NCBI GenBank assembly: GCA_029204225.1
Contig: CM055100.1
Location: forward strand, 45,791,870-45,855,869
From: Diphasiastrum complanatum
Taxonomy: Eukaryota > Streptophyta > Lycopodiopsida > Lycopodiales > Lycopodiaceae
Direction of reading: 5' to 3'
DNA: 64,000 nt
A program made the translations under genes and the position numbers. Position 1 is the first letter of the stretch, and each line of letters begins with the position of its first letter. A model generated the notes under the pieces. That model worked only from the letters and a program-made list of their open reading frames with translations, ran no database searches and was not told the DNA's origin. Positions 51,960-64,000 of the stretch are shown here, one piece after another.

Positions 51960-52930
51960 AATGGTTGCTTTGGATTGCAAAATTGGCAAATACTACTCAA
52001 CTTGAAGGTTTTGAGAACAAATGCCAAGAGTAGAGCATATGCAAATTGCACATGGGTCTCTGTGGACCAAAGCAAGCAACCTAGGACTTGGGATGAAAGG
52101 ATCAACACTTATTTGATTTAACCAAATAGTGCAGATTACAATGTCGACATTCAATATTTTCATCCAAGATTAGTGATTATAACACTATGTAAATAACACT
52201 CTATCATTCAGCAATGATAGAATATTTTTGCTATAAAAACTCAAACCTTTATCAAGAATTTGACGTGTGATCTTGGAGAAGTCTACTATTTGGTCGACAT
52301 ACAAGTCAAGAGATAGATAAAATAAAAAGATCTCTTCAACTAGAAAAGGTTTTTGTTCAATGTACTTGAAAAAGATCAAATGGTAGATTGCAATCCCATT
52401 GATTCTCTATTGAATCCTGGCCTTCCTGGCCTTAAGCTTTTCAAGGACAAATTTGAGGAATTTGATTTGACAATGTGTCCTTATTTCATCAATTGGCTCT
52501 TTAATGTATGACATGGTCTTGAGCTGATATGACTTATACAATAAGTACTTTCAGTTAATTCATGTCAAAACCAAGATTGCAACATTGGAAGACACTCAAA
52601 TAAGCTATAAAGTATATACAAAATATCAATGACTATGCTCTATGTTATGATAGATTTACTCCTATAGCCATAACACTTTATGGATAGTTGATGCATATTG
52701 GAGAGGCGATCCAAATTTCAAGAAGTCTACTTCTGGATGTTGTTTTTATTCAATAGGTGCTCCTATTTCTTGGAATAGCATGAAGCAAAAATCAGTTTCA
52801 CTATCATCAAAAGAAGTCGAATATATTAGAATAACTCAAACAACTAAGGAAGCTAAATGGATTAGATTATCATTGCAAGATTATGCTTATTTCAACGCTA
52901 TAGAATTAGGGTTTCGTTCTAAAATGATGT
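51960..52930 (+). pseudogene. Decayed Ty1/copia RT-RNase H fragment
   Basis: Plus-strand pieces in order: VDQSKQPRTWDERINTYLI (the GLKQAPRTWY motif of copia RT), DLGEVYYLVDIQVKR, FLFNVLEKDQMVDCNPIDSL, then RNase H: AYWRGDPNFKKSTSGCCF, YSIGAPISWNSMKQKSVSLS and SKEVEYIRITQTTKEAKWIR. Many stops, and the catalytic YVDD is lost. No LTRs found. Unrelated in detail to the copia at 58656-61980. Confidence 0.7.
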
Positions 52931-55029
<2,099 letters not shown>

Positions 55030-55510
55030 TGTCGCTCATGTTCCAAACCGCCCAACCAAGTGGAAGTTCAAGATCAGTCAACCTATAAGCTTCACCCCCC
55101 CAACCATGGCATGTGCATACCTAAAGAGAGAGAAGAAATAAGAATCCAAAGAAGGGATTCTCAATTGTAGGAAGGCAAGTTTCAGTTTTATATATAGCGT
55201 ACAAAGGCCTATGCATGAGTCCATGCAACCCTCACATTGACTAGTCTCACTCAAGTTCAAATTGATAGCCTCTTTGCATGCATATTAGCCATCACACATT
55301 GTGCAAGTCCACATGTCACTATAAGAGTTCATCCTGACACCTTGATTGACGTCCATTTCATGTCAATATGTGTTAGGAAATATTATAGTGTCATATGAAC
55401 TTTTGACACTTAACTAATAATCTCGACAGGTAGAGGGACAAAATACTCATGTCAAGGATAATTTTAATTCCTCATTAACTAGGCATGGACATAACATTCT
55501 CCCTCTCCCG
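55030..55510. repeat. Dispersed LTR-like block, copy 2
   Basis: The first 300 bp align with 31710-31990 (TCCAAACCGCCCAACCA start). The last 80 bp (TGTCAAGGATAATTT ... GGCATGGACATAACA) align with 63335-63385 (TGTCAAGAATTATTT ... GACATGGACGTAACA). TATATATAG at 55189-55197 may be its TATA element. Confidence 0.45.
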
Positions 55511-57290
55511 AACTACTTTTGCCCACTACAATTTCTTAAATGAATCAATTTTTGTTGATTGTGGTGGGAGTATACTACCTTGGGCTACTAACGTGTAATG
55601 GAGGAGTTGTTGCCTCATCTAGAAGTCTTCGAAGTCTTTGTTAAATAACACCTTGCTCCACACCCACAACGGACTTGTTCCTTGAGCTCTATACTTCTAT
55701 TGGGCAAGACTCTACTCATGTAGTTGTCACAAAAGCAATATACTTCCAAGTACAATGGCTTGCCTAATTAGGTGACAAACATTTAATGTAGTTAATACAT
55801 GGATGCAATCTATAAATAGATCATCCCAACACAAATTACTTGAGACGCTCCGTCCACGAGACGTATAATTTTGAGCCTCCCAGTTACGTCACCATTCTAG
55901 TTTTTATTGCTATCTTATTGTGCTTCAGTGTAATATAACAACAGCATGCTTTTCTATCTGTGTATAACATAGATGAATGCTTGTTGTGATCGAATGCACT
56001 TTATCGTTGTTTGATCGCGCTTGTTTACTCACTCTGATCAGAACACGAACGTCTACGACTCCTTAGTTTTTGATCAGACAATGGCTGTCTTTGATGCCTG
56101 AGAAACTTGCATTATCACATTATTATTTCAATCTATTTCAAAACTAAACTTTACATTGAATCCATTTTTTAGTAATACCACACACACACCATCTCTAATC
56201 TCTTCGGTGGACTATACTCATGTTTTGTGAGTATGAATTTATTTTTAAGATCTTGTTGGGCAATTAGAACACTTAAGCTGTGATTTTATTTAGCATAAAC
56301 TTTCTATTAGATTGTTTTTGCATCTAGCAGCTGATTGTAACGGGAGAGCTGTTCCGCAATATTCATGCTCTCTTCTCTGTTCGCGTTCTTCCATCTCCCT
56401 TGCCCCATCAAATCTTACTTACTGAAGTTGAACGTCTGCGCAATAATCAACTGAAGCAGAAGCGAGATCGACGATGAACTCTTCGAGTTCAAAATATTCG
56501 ACTACATCCTTTTCATTCTCCTCCGAAGTCAAAGTCTTCGGTTCGAGATCCATGTCATCCACATTGCCCTGTTCAAATGCAGACTACGTCATAATTCACT
56601 TTAGCACTTTTCAGTAATTGCACTATTTCACGCTCGTTGCCCACGCAGTCATTGTAACTGCTCCATGTACATATATACATAACGACAACCCACATAAATG
56701 ATGATGAGACAACATGTGATGAACATACATGCAAGTGGAGAAGAGTAAAACAGAGTTCTTGCGCGAACTCCGTTGTGTCTTAATTATCTGATTCCATAGG
56801 ATCAGAGATCTTAGAGAGAGTGAAAGCCGTTCAGAAAATAGAGATAGTAATTTAATCTATAACTAGCTAAGTAAGATCATTGCACACAGTGCACCATTAT
56901 TGTGAACCATTCTTGGGCATAGGATTGTGATCGGATGGTTGTATTCACAAGTGCTTAATTCAGATTCTCTATTCTTCTTATGTGTATTGCACTACGAATG
57001 TTTTTTGATAATTTTTTTCCCCTATTGACACACACTCAATTCGGAATGTCTAATCTCGAACGAAGCATGGCTATCTCATACGCCTAATTATTCGCTCCCT
57101 TCATGGTTGTCTCTGACACCTACCAAGACATTCCTCCATTCGATCTAAGTTAATACTTTGTTGTAGTTTTGGTAAAGATCTTGTAAAGTTCTCTATGTTG
57201 GAGCTGTGTCTCTTCTTCTGCACCTAATTTATTCGGGAGCACCCCAACACTTGATTCCTAAGCATAAGGACTCTTGAAGTGTTGTTGGAT
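55511..57290. other. No gene recognised; probable LTR or leader material
   Basis: ATCTATAAATAGATC at about 55809-55823 is a palindromic TATA-like element. GATCAGAACACGAACG and CTTGTTGTGATCGAATGC-like words suggest untranslated LTR-element sequence, but no borders are defined. Confidence 0.35.
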
Positions 57291-57566
57291 TCATATATCC
57301 CAAGCCTCTTTGGCCAAGATGCAAGAGGCCACCTCTTTCAAGAGGTCATTGCTCACATTCATTTTAATGCAATGTAAGGCCAATCTTGCCTTTTTCTTAT
57401 ATCTTACCAACTCTTGCCCTCCTTGAGGTTCCTCGTCCTCACCAAGGACAATATCATTGAAATTTTGGAGCACTAATAGTGACTCCATTCTCACTTTCCA
57501 AATGGCATAGTTGGTAGATGTGAGCCTCTCATTGGCTTCAAGAAGGTATGCACTCATAGATGCCAT
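57291..57566 (-). pseudogene. Ty1/copia gag N-terminus (downstream element of tandem pair)
   Basis: 91 codons: MASMSAYLLEANERLTSTNY, AIWKVRMESLLVLQNFNDIV, KKARLALHCIKMNVSNDLLK and CILAKEAWDI, the copia Gag (UBN2-type) pattern with YxxWxxxM. Preceded on the minus strand by a leader and primer-binding site at 58061-58075. The element is cut at about 57290; no further coding follows. Confidence 0.7.
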
Positions 57567-58060
57567 CTTAGAATGACTTGACTCTAGACGTTTATTAAGA
57601 CTTAACTTAAGGATGATCCAAGGTAGACTTCTAGCTCTTCACAGGCTGCTAGTCTCGCCCCAATCACTCTTACACAAAGTTTGAATGATGGTACAATGAG
57701 ATCAATCCTTGGTGCTAGCAAATCACTCACTAGATCTATGATTATTGGCAAAGAATCCTCTAGTTCTCTCCACTTCCGAAGAAACACAACTAGGTCTAAA
57801 AAAATCACTTCTCTTGACCTGATCTAAGCTCTCATAAATTCACTTCAGTGATTTATGTAAATTATTAGATCAAATTGAATTTTGGCACTGCAAGATAGGT
57901 TCAGTAGCAACTCACATGTTTGAATAGTACACCTACAACCTACATTCAAATTTGAGCCAAAAATTATAAAGCTATCACTTGATTCTAGCTCGCCCTCTCA
58001 ATTCTAGATTCTAGACACAAAACGCCAAGAGATCTAGATCATGTTACAAAGCTCTTGTAA
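57567..58060 (-). other. Copia leader of the downstream element
   Basis: Untranslated segment between primer-binding site and gag; no convincing ORF. Confidence 0.5.
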
Positions 58061-58075
58061 TTGGCTCTAATACCA
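58061..58075 (-). promoter_or_regulatory. Copia primer-binding site
   Basis: The plus strand reads TTGGCTCTAATACCA, that is TGGTATTAGAGCCAA on the minus strand, directly next to the LTR start at 58076. A variant of the initiator-tRNA-Met site. Confidence 0.75.
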
Positions 58076-58648
58076 TGTTAAATTTACTGATTTTAGGACG
58101 ATAAATGGACCTTCAATTGATCCTCAAGAGGTTTTGGATGCTAGTTCTATTGATCTTTCACAGTTCTATTGATTAGATCTTGATCTAGATCAAAAACATG
58201 CACTTAACTAACAAGAACAACAAGTAAATGATCTAACAAATGGATGAGCGGCCTCACACGTGTGAAAACCCATCACAGACACTCAGTCAGTCCAATTCAG
58301 ATCTCTAAAAAGTATCTAGTAGGACAACTAATCAGGCCGTAGTCGCATTTGGTAAATGGTCGTAATGTGCTGGCATCCATCCAGTTAGGACTTCCCAAAA
58401 ATTTACTTGCAAAGCAGTTAGTTCAAGTCTTTAGCTTCATATCAAGTGGGAAAATAACTGTCATTCTTCGATATGTCGACTCATTCTACTTTCGTCGGAT
58501 GATGTTCGATATGTCGGAGCCACCTGTTGAGTATTTTTGCAAACTGTGTAAAAACACAAATAAAAACTGTAGAACTGGATCGTAAAGTGGATGAAGATTA
58601 AAGATCGATTATTCAGATGAATCACTCCAATAGTAGAATAATCCGACA
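58076..58648 (-). repeat. Copia LTR, 573 bp, shared by two tandem copies
   Basis: TG at 58076 and CA at 58648. On its left is a primer-binding site and gag; on its right a purine tract (AAGGAGGAG on the minus strand) and the end of RNase H. It therefore acts as 3' LTR of the right element and 5' LTR of the left one. Confidence 0.75.
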
Positions 58649-58655
58649 CTCCTCC

Positions 58656-60260
58656 TTAATTTGAATCCATGAATGCTTTGACCTTCAAACTTAGTTCTGC
58701 ACAAAACTTTTTGTGTGCATCCAAGCTTAGTGCTTTCATGAAAATATCCACTGTCATATCTTGCGTTCGACAGTACTGCAAGTTTACCTCTTTGTCGAAA
58801 ACTTTGCTTCTGACATAGTGATACTTAATTTCAATGTGCTTACTCCTAGAATGAAATCTAGGGTTGGCTGATAAAGCAATAGCACTTTGATTGTCACAAA
58901 ATAAAGTTGTCGGAACATATTGTTTCAGACTAACATCTGAAAGTAAGTCTCTCAACCATACTGCTTCCTTTGTAGCTTGAGAGGCTACAATGTGCTCTGA
59001 TTCAGTAGAAGATAGAGCAATCGAAGTTTGCTTGCGACTGTTCCATGAAATAGGACCATTGTTGATGAAGAATATAAATACAGAAGTGGATTTACGAGTG
59101 TCTATATCTCCTGCCCAACTTGCATCTGAATAACCACTGAGAATATTGATTTTGTCGTTGTTGATTGTTCCATAACAAATGCAAGAGCCCATAGTAGCTC
59201 AAATGTATCTCAAAACTCTAATAAGAGCTTTCCAATGTGTAATACCAAGATTAGTCATCATTTGACTTAAGGATCTGATTGCAAAAGCTGTGTTTGGTCT
59301 GGTACAGATCATTGCGTACATAAGAGATCCTGTTATCGAATGATAAGGATACTCACGCATCTGCTCCTCTTCGATCGTCTAACATTGGTCCTTCGACATC
59401 TTCAGTCCTTGGTCCATCGGTGAGAGAGCTAATTTGCAAGTCATCAGATTATATTTGATTAAGACATTGTGAATGTATCTTTGTTGAGTAATATAGATCA
59501 ACTTCTATTTGCTGTGTCTTTGGATTTGAATACCTAGACAATACTGAGCTTCGCCTAGATCGGTCATGTCGAATTCAGAGGATAGCATTGCCTTAGCTTC
59601 TTTTACTAGATCGATATTGATGCTGAAAAGCAATGCGTCATCCACATACAAAGTGATAATAATAAAAGAATCTTGCACTGACTTGAAGTAGACATTAGAA
59701 TTTGAAGTGCTTGGTTTGTAGCCATGATCGATAAGAAAAGTGTTGATCTTTTGAAACCATGGTCGAGCAGATTGCTTCAAGCCATCAAGCGCTTTATGGA
59801 GTTTACATACATGATTCTGTTTACCTTGGGTTGCATCATGTAAATGTCTTCTTTGATAACTCCATTAAGTTATGTTGTCTATACATCCATTTGATGTATT
59901 TCCAAATCTGTTGCAACAGCAAATGATAATAGAAGTCTGATTGAAGAATGTTTAATTACTGGACTAAAAGTCTCAGTGTAGTTGACACTGCGTACCTGAG
60001 AAAATCCTCTGGCGACAAGTCGAGTTTGATTTTGAATATCCATTTGCAATCAACTACATTTCTGTTGGTAGGTAATTCAACAATAGTCCAAGTCTAGTTC
60101 TTGATTGGGAAATTTAACATGCAACTCAGTGAACCTAGAACTCAAGGCTTTCTTGGGAATGGAACAGTTGAAAATGTATTAAGTCCAAGTTCACTAGTCA
60201 GACTAGTACAGATTTGGGAAAGTACAGATGTGAACTTTGACTTGCACTTGGAAAGTGATC
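58656..60260 (-). pseudogene. Ty1/copia reverse transcriptase and RNase H
   Basis: RT entry in broken frames: RLVARGFSQVRSVNYTETFS, PVIKHSSIRLLLSFAVATDL and LEIHQMDV. Then MKQSARPWFQKINTFLIDHG, IIITLYVDDALLFSINIDLV with intact YVDD, and MTDLGEAQYCLGIQIQRHSK. RNase H is 178 codons from 59192: GYSDASWAGDIDTRKSTSVF, ISWNSRKQTSIALSSTESEH, TTLFCDNQSAIALSANPRFH and RSKHIEIKYHYVRSKVFDKE, ending FMDSN and TAA at 58658-58656, which overlaps the purine tract. RNase H is well preserved; RT has stops. Confidence 0.85.
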
Positions 60261-60310
60261 ATTAGTCCTCTACTCTCCTTGGCTACAAGCAAAAGTTGTT
60301 TCTTTTGCCA

Positions 60311-60688
60311 TTACATTGACACTTGATCTAGAATCAAGGGTACATTTTCAATAAGACAGCCCGATATAGTAACATCAATATTAGGTCCCCTTAAGTCACC
60401 GAGGTCAACTATAGGCAGAGAAATCTTCTTCTTTTTTTGTGATAGACAGTTCAATTGTTTTCGATAATAGTTATTGTCAGATAATAATTGTTCGAATATA
60501 ATGTTTGGTCTCAGAGAACCAATATCAGATACATTTATGTCGTAGTCCACCTTCTTGACTTTCAGCTTTAAATCCACAATAACTTTAGATAATCTGAAAG
60601 TCAATAGTAAATCCTCATCCCTCTCCTCAAAGGTTACCTTATTTGGAGCTGTATTTCTTTCCAGTTTATTATTGATAGGAGCTCTCAC
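60311..60688 (-). pseudogene. ORF in the integrase position of the copia element, gag-protease-like
   Basis: 125 codons that do not resemble copia integrase. KLERNTAPNKVTFEERDEDL and LTFRLSKVIVDLKLKVKKVD lead to LPIVDLGDLRGPNIDVTISG and CLIENVPLILD, which is the layout of the sequence leading into the retropepsin D-T/S-G of some gypsy elements (here LDQVS). Inferred to be a foreign gag-protease junction inserted in, or recombined into, the copia element. Integrase zinc domain and DDE core are absent between 60734 and 60260. Confidence 0.4.
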
Positions 60689-60733
60689 CTCTTCAGATAC
60701 ATTTTTCTGGAATAGCTTTGCAACATTGTGATC

Positions 60734-61306
60734 CTAATTTGAATTATCCTTTAGATCTTCCTTTGTGATGGACTTGTTTACATTCGGCTGCTTCTTTACA
60801 TGCTTACACATATTCTTCTTGGTCTTGACTACACTCTCCTTTGGATTTTTCACAGACTTTGAAGTACTTTGGGTCGAAATCTTGAGAACCTCCTCCAGAT
60901 TACTCGGCCAAGTGTTATCTACCACTTCACCATCCCTCTTAATCAAGCAAGCATCTTTTCCAAAGTCAACTTGAAAGCCATCATCAAGCATTTGAACAGC
61001 ACTAATGAGATTCATGGTGAGATTAGGCACAAAAAGAACTTTTCAGATCCATTGTAAGCTGGAAGATGAGTGAAAAATTTCCTTAAACTAGTCTTATGAG
61101 AACTAGCTCCACTAGGCTATCCACCATGCATTTCCATTTTCAAAACTAGAAGAAGAGTACATTGACATCACGAGAGATTCTTCCTCATAACTCCCTTCTA
61201 CCTCACCTTCACTCTCTTTAGTAAGATTAGCTTTCTTCAAGAACTTTTTCTTCTTGAAACAATTAGATGCAAAATGCCCCTTTTGACCACAAAAAAGGCA
61301 CTTCAT
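60734..61306 (-). pseudogene. Copia zinc knuckle, protease and pre-integrase fragment
   Basis: MKCLFCGQKGHFASNCFKKK is a CCHC knuckle. It is followed by an acidic linker and NAWWIA, the start of the WWIDSGA protease motif, then stops. The next frame has MPNLTMNLISAVQMLDDGFQ and FGKDACLIKRDGEVV, the pre-integrase segment. The frame then becomes lysine/threonine-rich and ends. Confidence 0.7.
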
Positions 61307-61980
61307 ATTGGATTTGCAACTTGTTGATGAATGTGATGAATCCTCATCACTCTCCTCCTTGGATTTGTCCTCCTTGAAACGTTGATGTGATCTTTGCCCC
61401 TTCCTCTTGGCTTGTCCTTTGAGGAGAATGATTTCTCCTCTCCACCATATTTCAAAGAAAGCTGATTGATCCTCAATATCTTGTTCTCATGCCGACACTC
61501 CTCGGAAGTGAGAACTCCTTGTTATATTTCCAAGCTTGGAAGCTCCTTCTTGATTGCATAAAATTGAACAATGTTGTCAAATCCATCTCATAATCCATTA
61601 AGGATTACTATGAAGATCTTTCACTCTCATAACAAATTTTGAGGCACTCTCATCACTGTTTTGTAGCTTTGAAAGATTTGACTCCTAAGAGTGAGCAATC
61701 TAGATGTGTTCTTGGCCTCATAAATGGATTTTATTGTGTCCCAAGCCTCCTTGGCCAAGGTGCATGAGCTAATCTCCCTCAATACTATGATTGGATACAT
61801 TCATATTGATGACATGTAGAACCATCCTTGTCTTCTTCTTGTACTTTTGAACTTCTTGGAGCACTCCTCAAACAATATCCTCACATCTTGGAGTACCAAA
61901 ATTGACTCCATCCTCACCTAAGAAATGGCATAATTGGAGGTGGTCAATCTCTCACCTTGCTCCAATAGTATGGAACCCAT
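61307..61980 (-). pseudogene. Copia gag, frameshifted
   Basis: Begins near 61980 with MGSILLEQGERLTTSNYAIS, homologous to MASMSAYLLEANERLTSTNY at 57566, then VRMESILVLQDVRI. Middle and end in several frames, with lysine/serine-rich sequence before the knuckle (HQRF, SDEDSSHSSTSC). Confidence 0.65.
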
Positions 61981-62742
61981 CTTCCCTTGAGAAATTGAAT
62001 TGTAATGGATCCAACACAACCAAAAGTGTTGTTTCTCTCTAAAAAAAAGATCAAAAAATGGTGTCCAACCAAATTCAATTTGATATCTTGCAATCAATTT
62101 GTGAGACCAATGTCACAAGATATGCCAATCTCCTTCAATCTAGACCTTGCCTCTATCCAAAGATGAAGCACAACAATATCTTGAACCAACTTTCTTCTAA
62201 GAACTTGAAAAGCACTAAAACACTCCAAAAAAAACTCAGATACACTTTATTTGCATGAAACTATGTGGCTATGGCATCCAAAATCATACCTAGATTGACC
62301 CTAAACAAGATTGACAATGTTGAATCATGGATTTATGATGATCTAAGCTAGTTGTGAGCCTATCTTAGCATGCCCAACCCGGTTGAGTGCCCTACCCACC
62401 TTACTTTGAATGACAATAACTTTTTCAAGATGCATCCATTTGACTTGAAACAAATTGCGACACAGACTAGACTTCACTAGCTTTCCAACAAGCTATCAAG
62501 CACTAGATTTGGATCTACCTTGAAGAAACACCACCAACTCAAAGTTATGTGATATCACAGGTGTCTGAGCACCTCTGTCCGTATAGTACTAAGGCTGGAT
62601 CAAATCATCATGATTTTGACCCCTTTCAATCTCAAAATCCACTTGATAGAAAACTATGTCCAAAGTAGCTCTCAAAACCTTGTTTTTCAAGCAATTTTCA
62701 TAAAGCATGATGCCATCCATCCTTAGGCAAGCTCTTATACCA
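61981..62742 (-). other. Copia leader and variant primer-binding site
   Basis: Untranslated leader with an A run at 62041-62049. A variant primer-binding site lies at 62731-62742 (TGGTATAAGAGC on the minus strand). The 5' LTR expected to the right is missing: RT-like copia sequence starts within 40 bp. Confidence 0.5.
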
Positions 62743-62779
62743 TGTGTACTCACACATCTGAGGATAGCCAAAAGTGTGT

Positions 62780-62960
62780 TGTAGTCGATATTCAATATCT
62801 GGGAAAATCTTCTTGGGACAAGTCGAGCTTTCCTTCAGTCAATACTTCTATCTACTTTGTATTTGATCTTAAATATCCATTTGCAATCAACTACAAACAA
62901 TAGTCCAAGTCCAGTTCTTGATTAGAGATGAGTATTCTCTATCCATAGCTTCTCTCCATA
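62780..62960 (-). pseudogene. Second copia RT fragment
   Basis: GACAAGTCGAGCTTTCCTTC to AGTCCAGTTCTTGATTAG aligns with 60010-60105 of the same strand (ACAAGTCGAGTTTGATTTTG; CCATTTGCAATCAACTAC shared exactly). A short duplicated or independent relic. Confidence 0.6.
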
Positions 62961-63300
62961 GATTAGAGTCCGACTAATTGAGTGCTTCTTCAATAGTAGT
63001 CGGCTCTCACAAATCGAAGTTTGTTCTTCCATTTCTGTGAGATTTTTATGTAATTAATGCTATCTAAAGTTTATATACTTCTCTATCAATAGATCATCAT
63101 CCTCAGACCCTTCCACCTAATCAAGAACTCAAAGATAGAACGATTCCTCAATTGTTTATCTTTGGTTCTGAGCAGTCTTTCAAGTCCTAAAGGTCGTCAA
63201 TCACCATGCAAAATCTCTATAGGTCCAATTAGAGTACCTGGGCCCTCATAAGATCATTAATTACATTACCGGACAATCGCGGAATGACATGCATAACTAA
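62961..63300. other. Probable LTR fragment, no gene
   Basis: Minus-strand sequence from 63303 starts TGTTAGTTATGCATGTCAT and is homologous to the LTR start at 5084. Leftward the similarity fades. Confidence 0.4.
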
Positions 63301-64000
63301 CAACCTTATACACTGGAGTACCGACTATCCATGTCAAGAATTATTTCGAATCCCACATACTGGACATGGACGTAACAAGAAGCATTCATAGCAAATGGTG
63401 CGACAAAATGGAAGACATGGGCTTCCAAAAAATGGCACTTCAGAAGGATCTGACTGTGGTCAGTGGTCAGAAAGAATAGTGAAGTTGTGAGTCTTCGAAT
63501 GCAGGGGATGCAACCAAGGGCCAAAGGAAGAAATATAGAAGCGGTCCAGCCAAGCAGACCAAAAGGATGGGCTAGAACCACAATTGGTTTAAGTGTGATG
63601 CGAGAAGTCCTGAAGGATCTCCAAAGTGTCAATCGAGGAGTGAAGAGGTTGGAAAGAGCACCAAGCCGCCAACTTAGAGGGGGAGATAGAGTGAGGCAAG
63701 TCACCTAGGTTAAGATACATGTTGAAGTCTCCAAGGACAATGAGATGGTCATCTTGTACAAAGAGAAGAGCAACCCAAAAGTCTATGCGGCCAGGGGTAT
63801 AACAAGGGGCATAGAGGTTAAGAATTGAAAAGGTGAATCCCAATTTGCACTGTTGCAGGAGTGTCTACTTACCAGCAGGGTCCATTTAACTAGAGAGCAC
63901 TTGACAAATCACGTGAAACAAGAGTTAAGACACCACCACGGGTACTTTGCGCCTGAGAAGCAACATAGTGGTAAGCAGCTCCAAACTTCTTAATGATACA
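63301..64000 (-). pseudogene. LINE endonuclease domain, runs off the window
   Basis: Apurinic-endonuclease-like domain of a LINE ORF2 on the minus strand. From the window edge: YHYVASQAQSTRGGVLTLVS, then FSILNLYAPCYTPGRIDFW and DDHLIVLGDFNMYLNLGDLP, the GDFN catalytic motif. In other frames follow GLHPLHSK and LSDHWPQSDP near 63460, matching the final SDH motif. Several frameshifts. The left end stops near 63380, where LTR-like sequence begins, so it is truncated. A different LINE subfamily from 16738-18482 by sequence. Confidence 0.65.

Overview
This is a repeat-dominated stretch of a large plant nuclear genome. The evidence is the repertoire: Ty3/gypsy elements, two of them with a C-terminal chromodomain, Ty1/copia elements, a multi-exon BED-finger hAT transposase and several LINEs. 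Several LTR elements carry a primer-binding site (TGGTATCAGAGC) of the initiator-tRNA-Met type usual in plants. Long dinucleotide arrays and large, element-filled intervals would fit a fern, gymnosperm or other big-genome plant, but I cannot name the species. No confirmed host gene is present. The only candidates are two short exons at 26119-26206 and 50440-50508.

Layout. 1-5083: LINE ORF1 (minus) split by gypsy element A (1047-5036, minus, 5-bp target duplication AGTAT). 5084-5806: LTR and leader of another LTR element (plus). 5807 to about 10560: hAT transposase gene in nine exons (minus). 10679-12355: CA-rich repeat, leader and a gag fragment (plus). 12356-15200: element C1 (minus), a non-autonomous gypsy relative, directly joined to the 5' part of element A2 (15231-16737, minus). 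16738-18510: LINE ORF2 (minus). 19077-25702: element B, a complete gypsy copy with two 451-bp LTRs and duplication TATGG. 26570-27720: decayed LINE (minus). 29766-33221: decayed LINE copies (plus), two ending in (CT)n.

33222-47818 is a LINE (plus) holding a nest. It is interrupted by gypsy-related element C2 (35756-44385, minus), which is itself interrupted by chromovirus D (37781-41937, minus, duplication GAAGA). Near its 3' end a gypsy fragment, E (45245-47580, plus), is flanked by 12-bp direct repeats. Removing C2 and D restores the reading frames on both sides, so the order of insertion can be read directly.

47819-64000 is mostly unrecognised sequence with a 656-bp hAT-like non-autonomous element (49039-49694, duplication CACATAAC), a decayed copia fragment (51960-52930), a tandem pair of copia elements sharing one LTR (57291-62742, minus) and the endonuclease end of another LINE running off the window (63301-64000, minus).

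The most unusual signal is a LINE family whose copies end in GACRTTAATAAA followed at once by a (CT)n tract, with the next LINE copy starting directly after the tract. This suggests a plant LINE targeted to TC/GA dinucleotide repeats. The second is a gypsy family (C1, C2) that has lost reverse transcriptase and integrase but keeps repeat-rich open frames and an approximately 80-bp periodic leader. Almost every coding region is broken by stops, frameshifts or deletions, so most entries are relics, not working genes.
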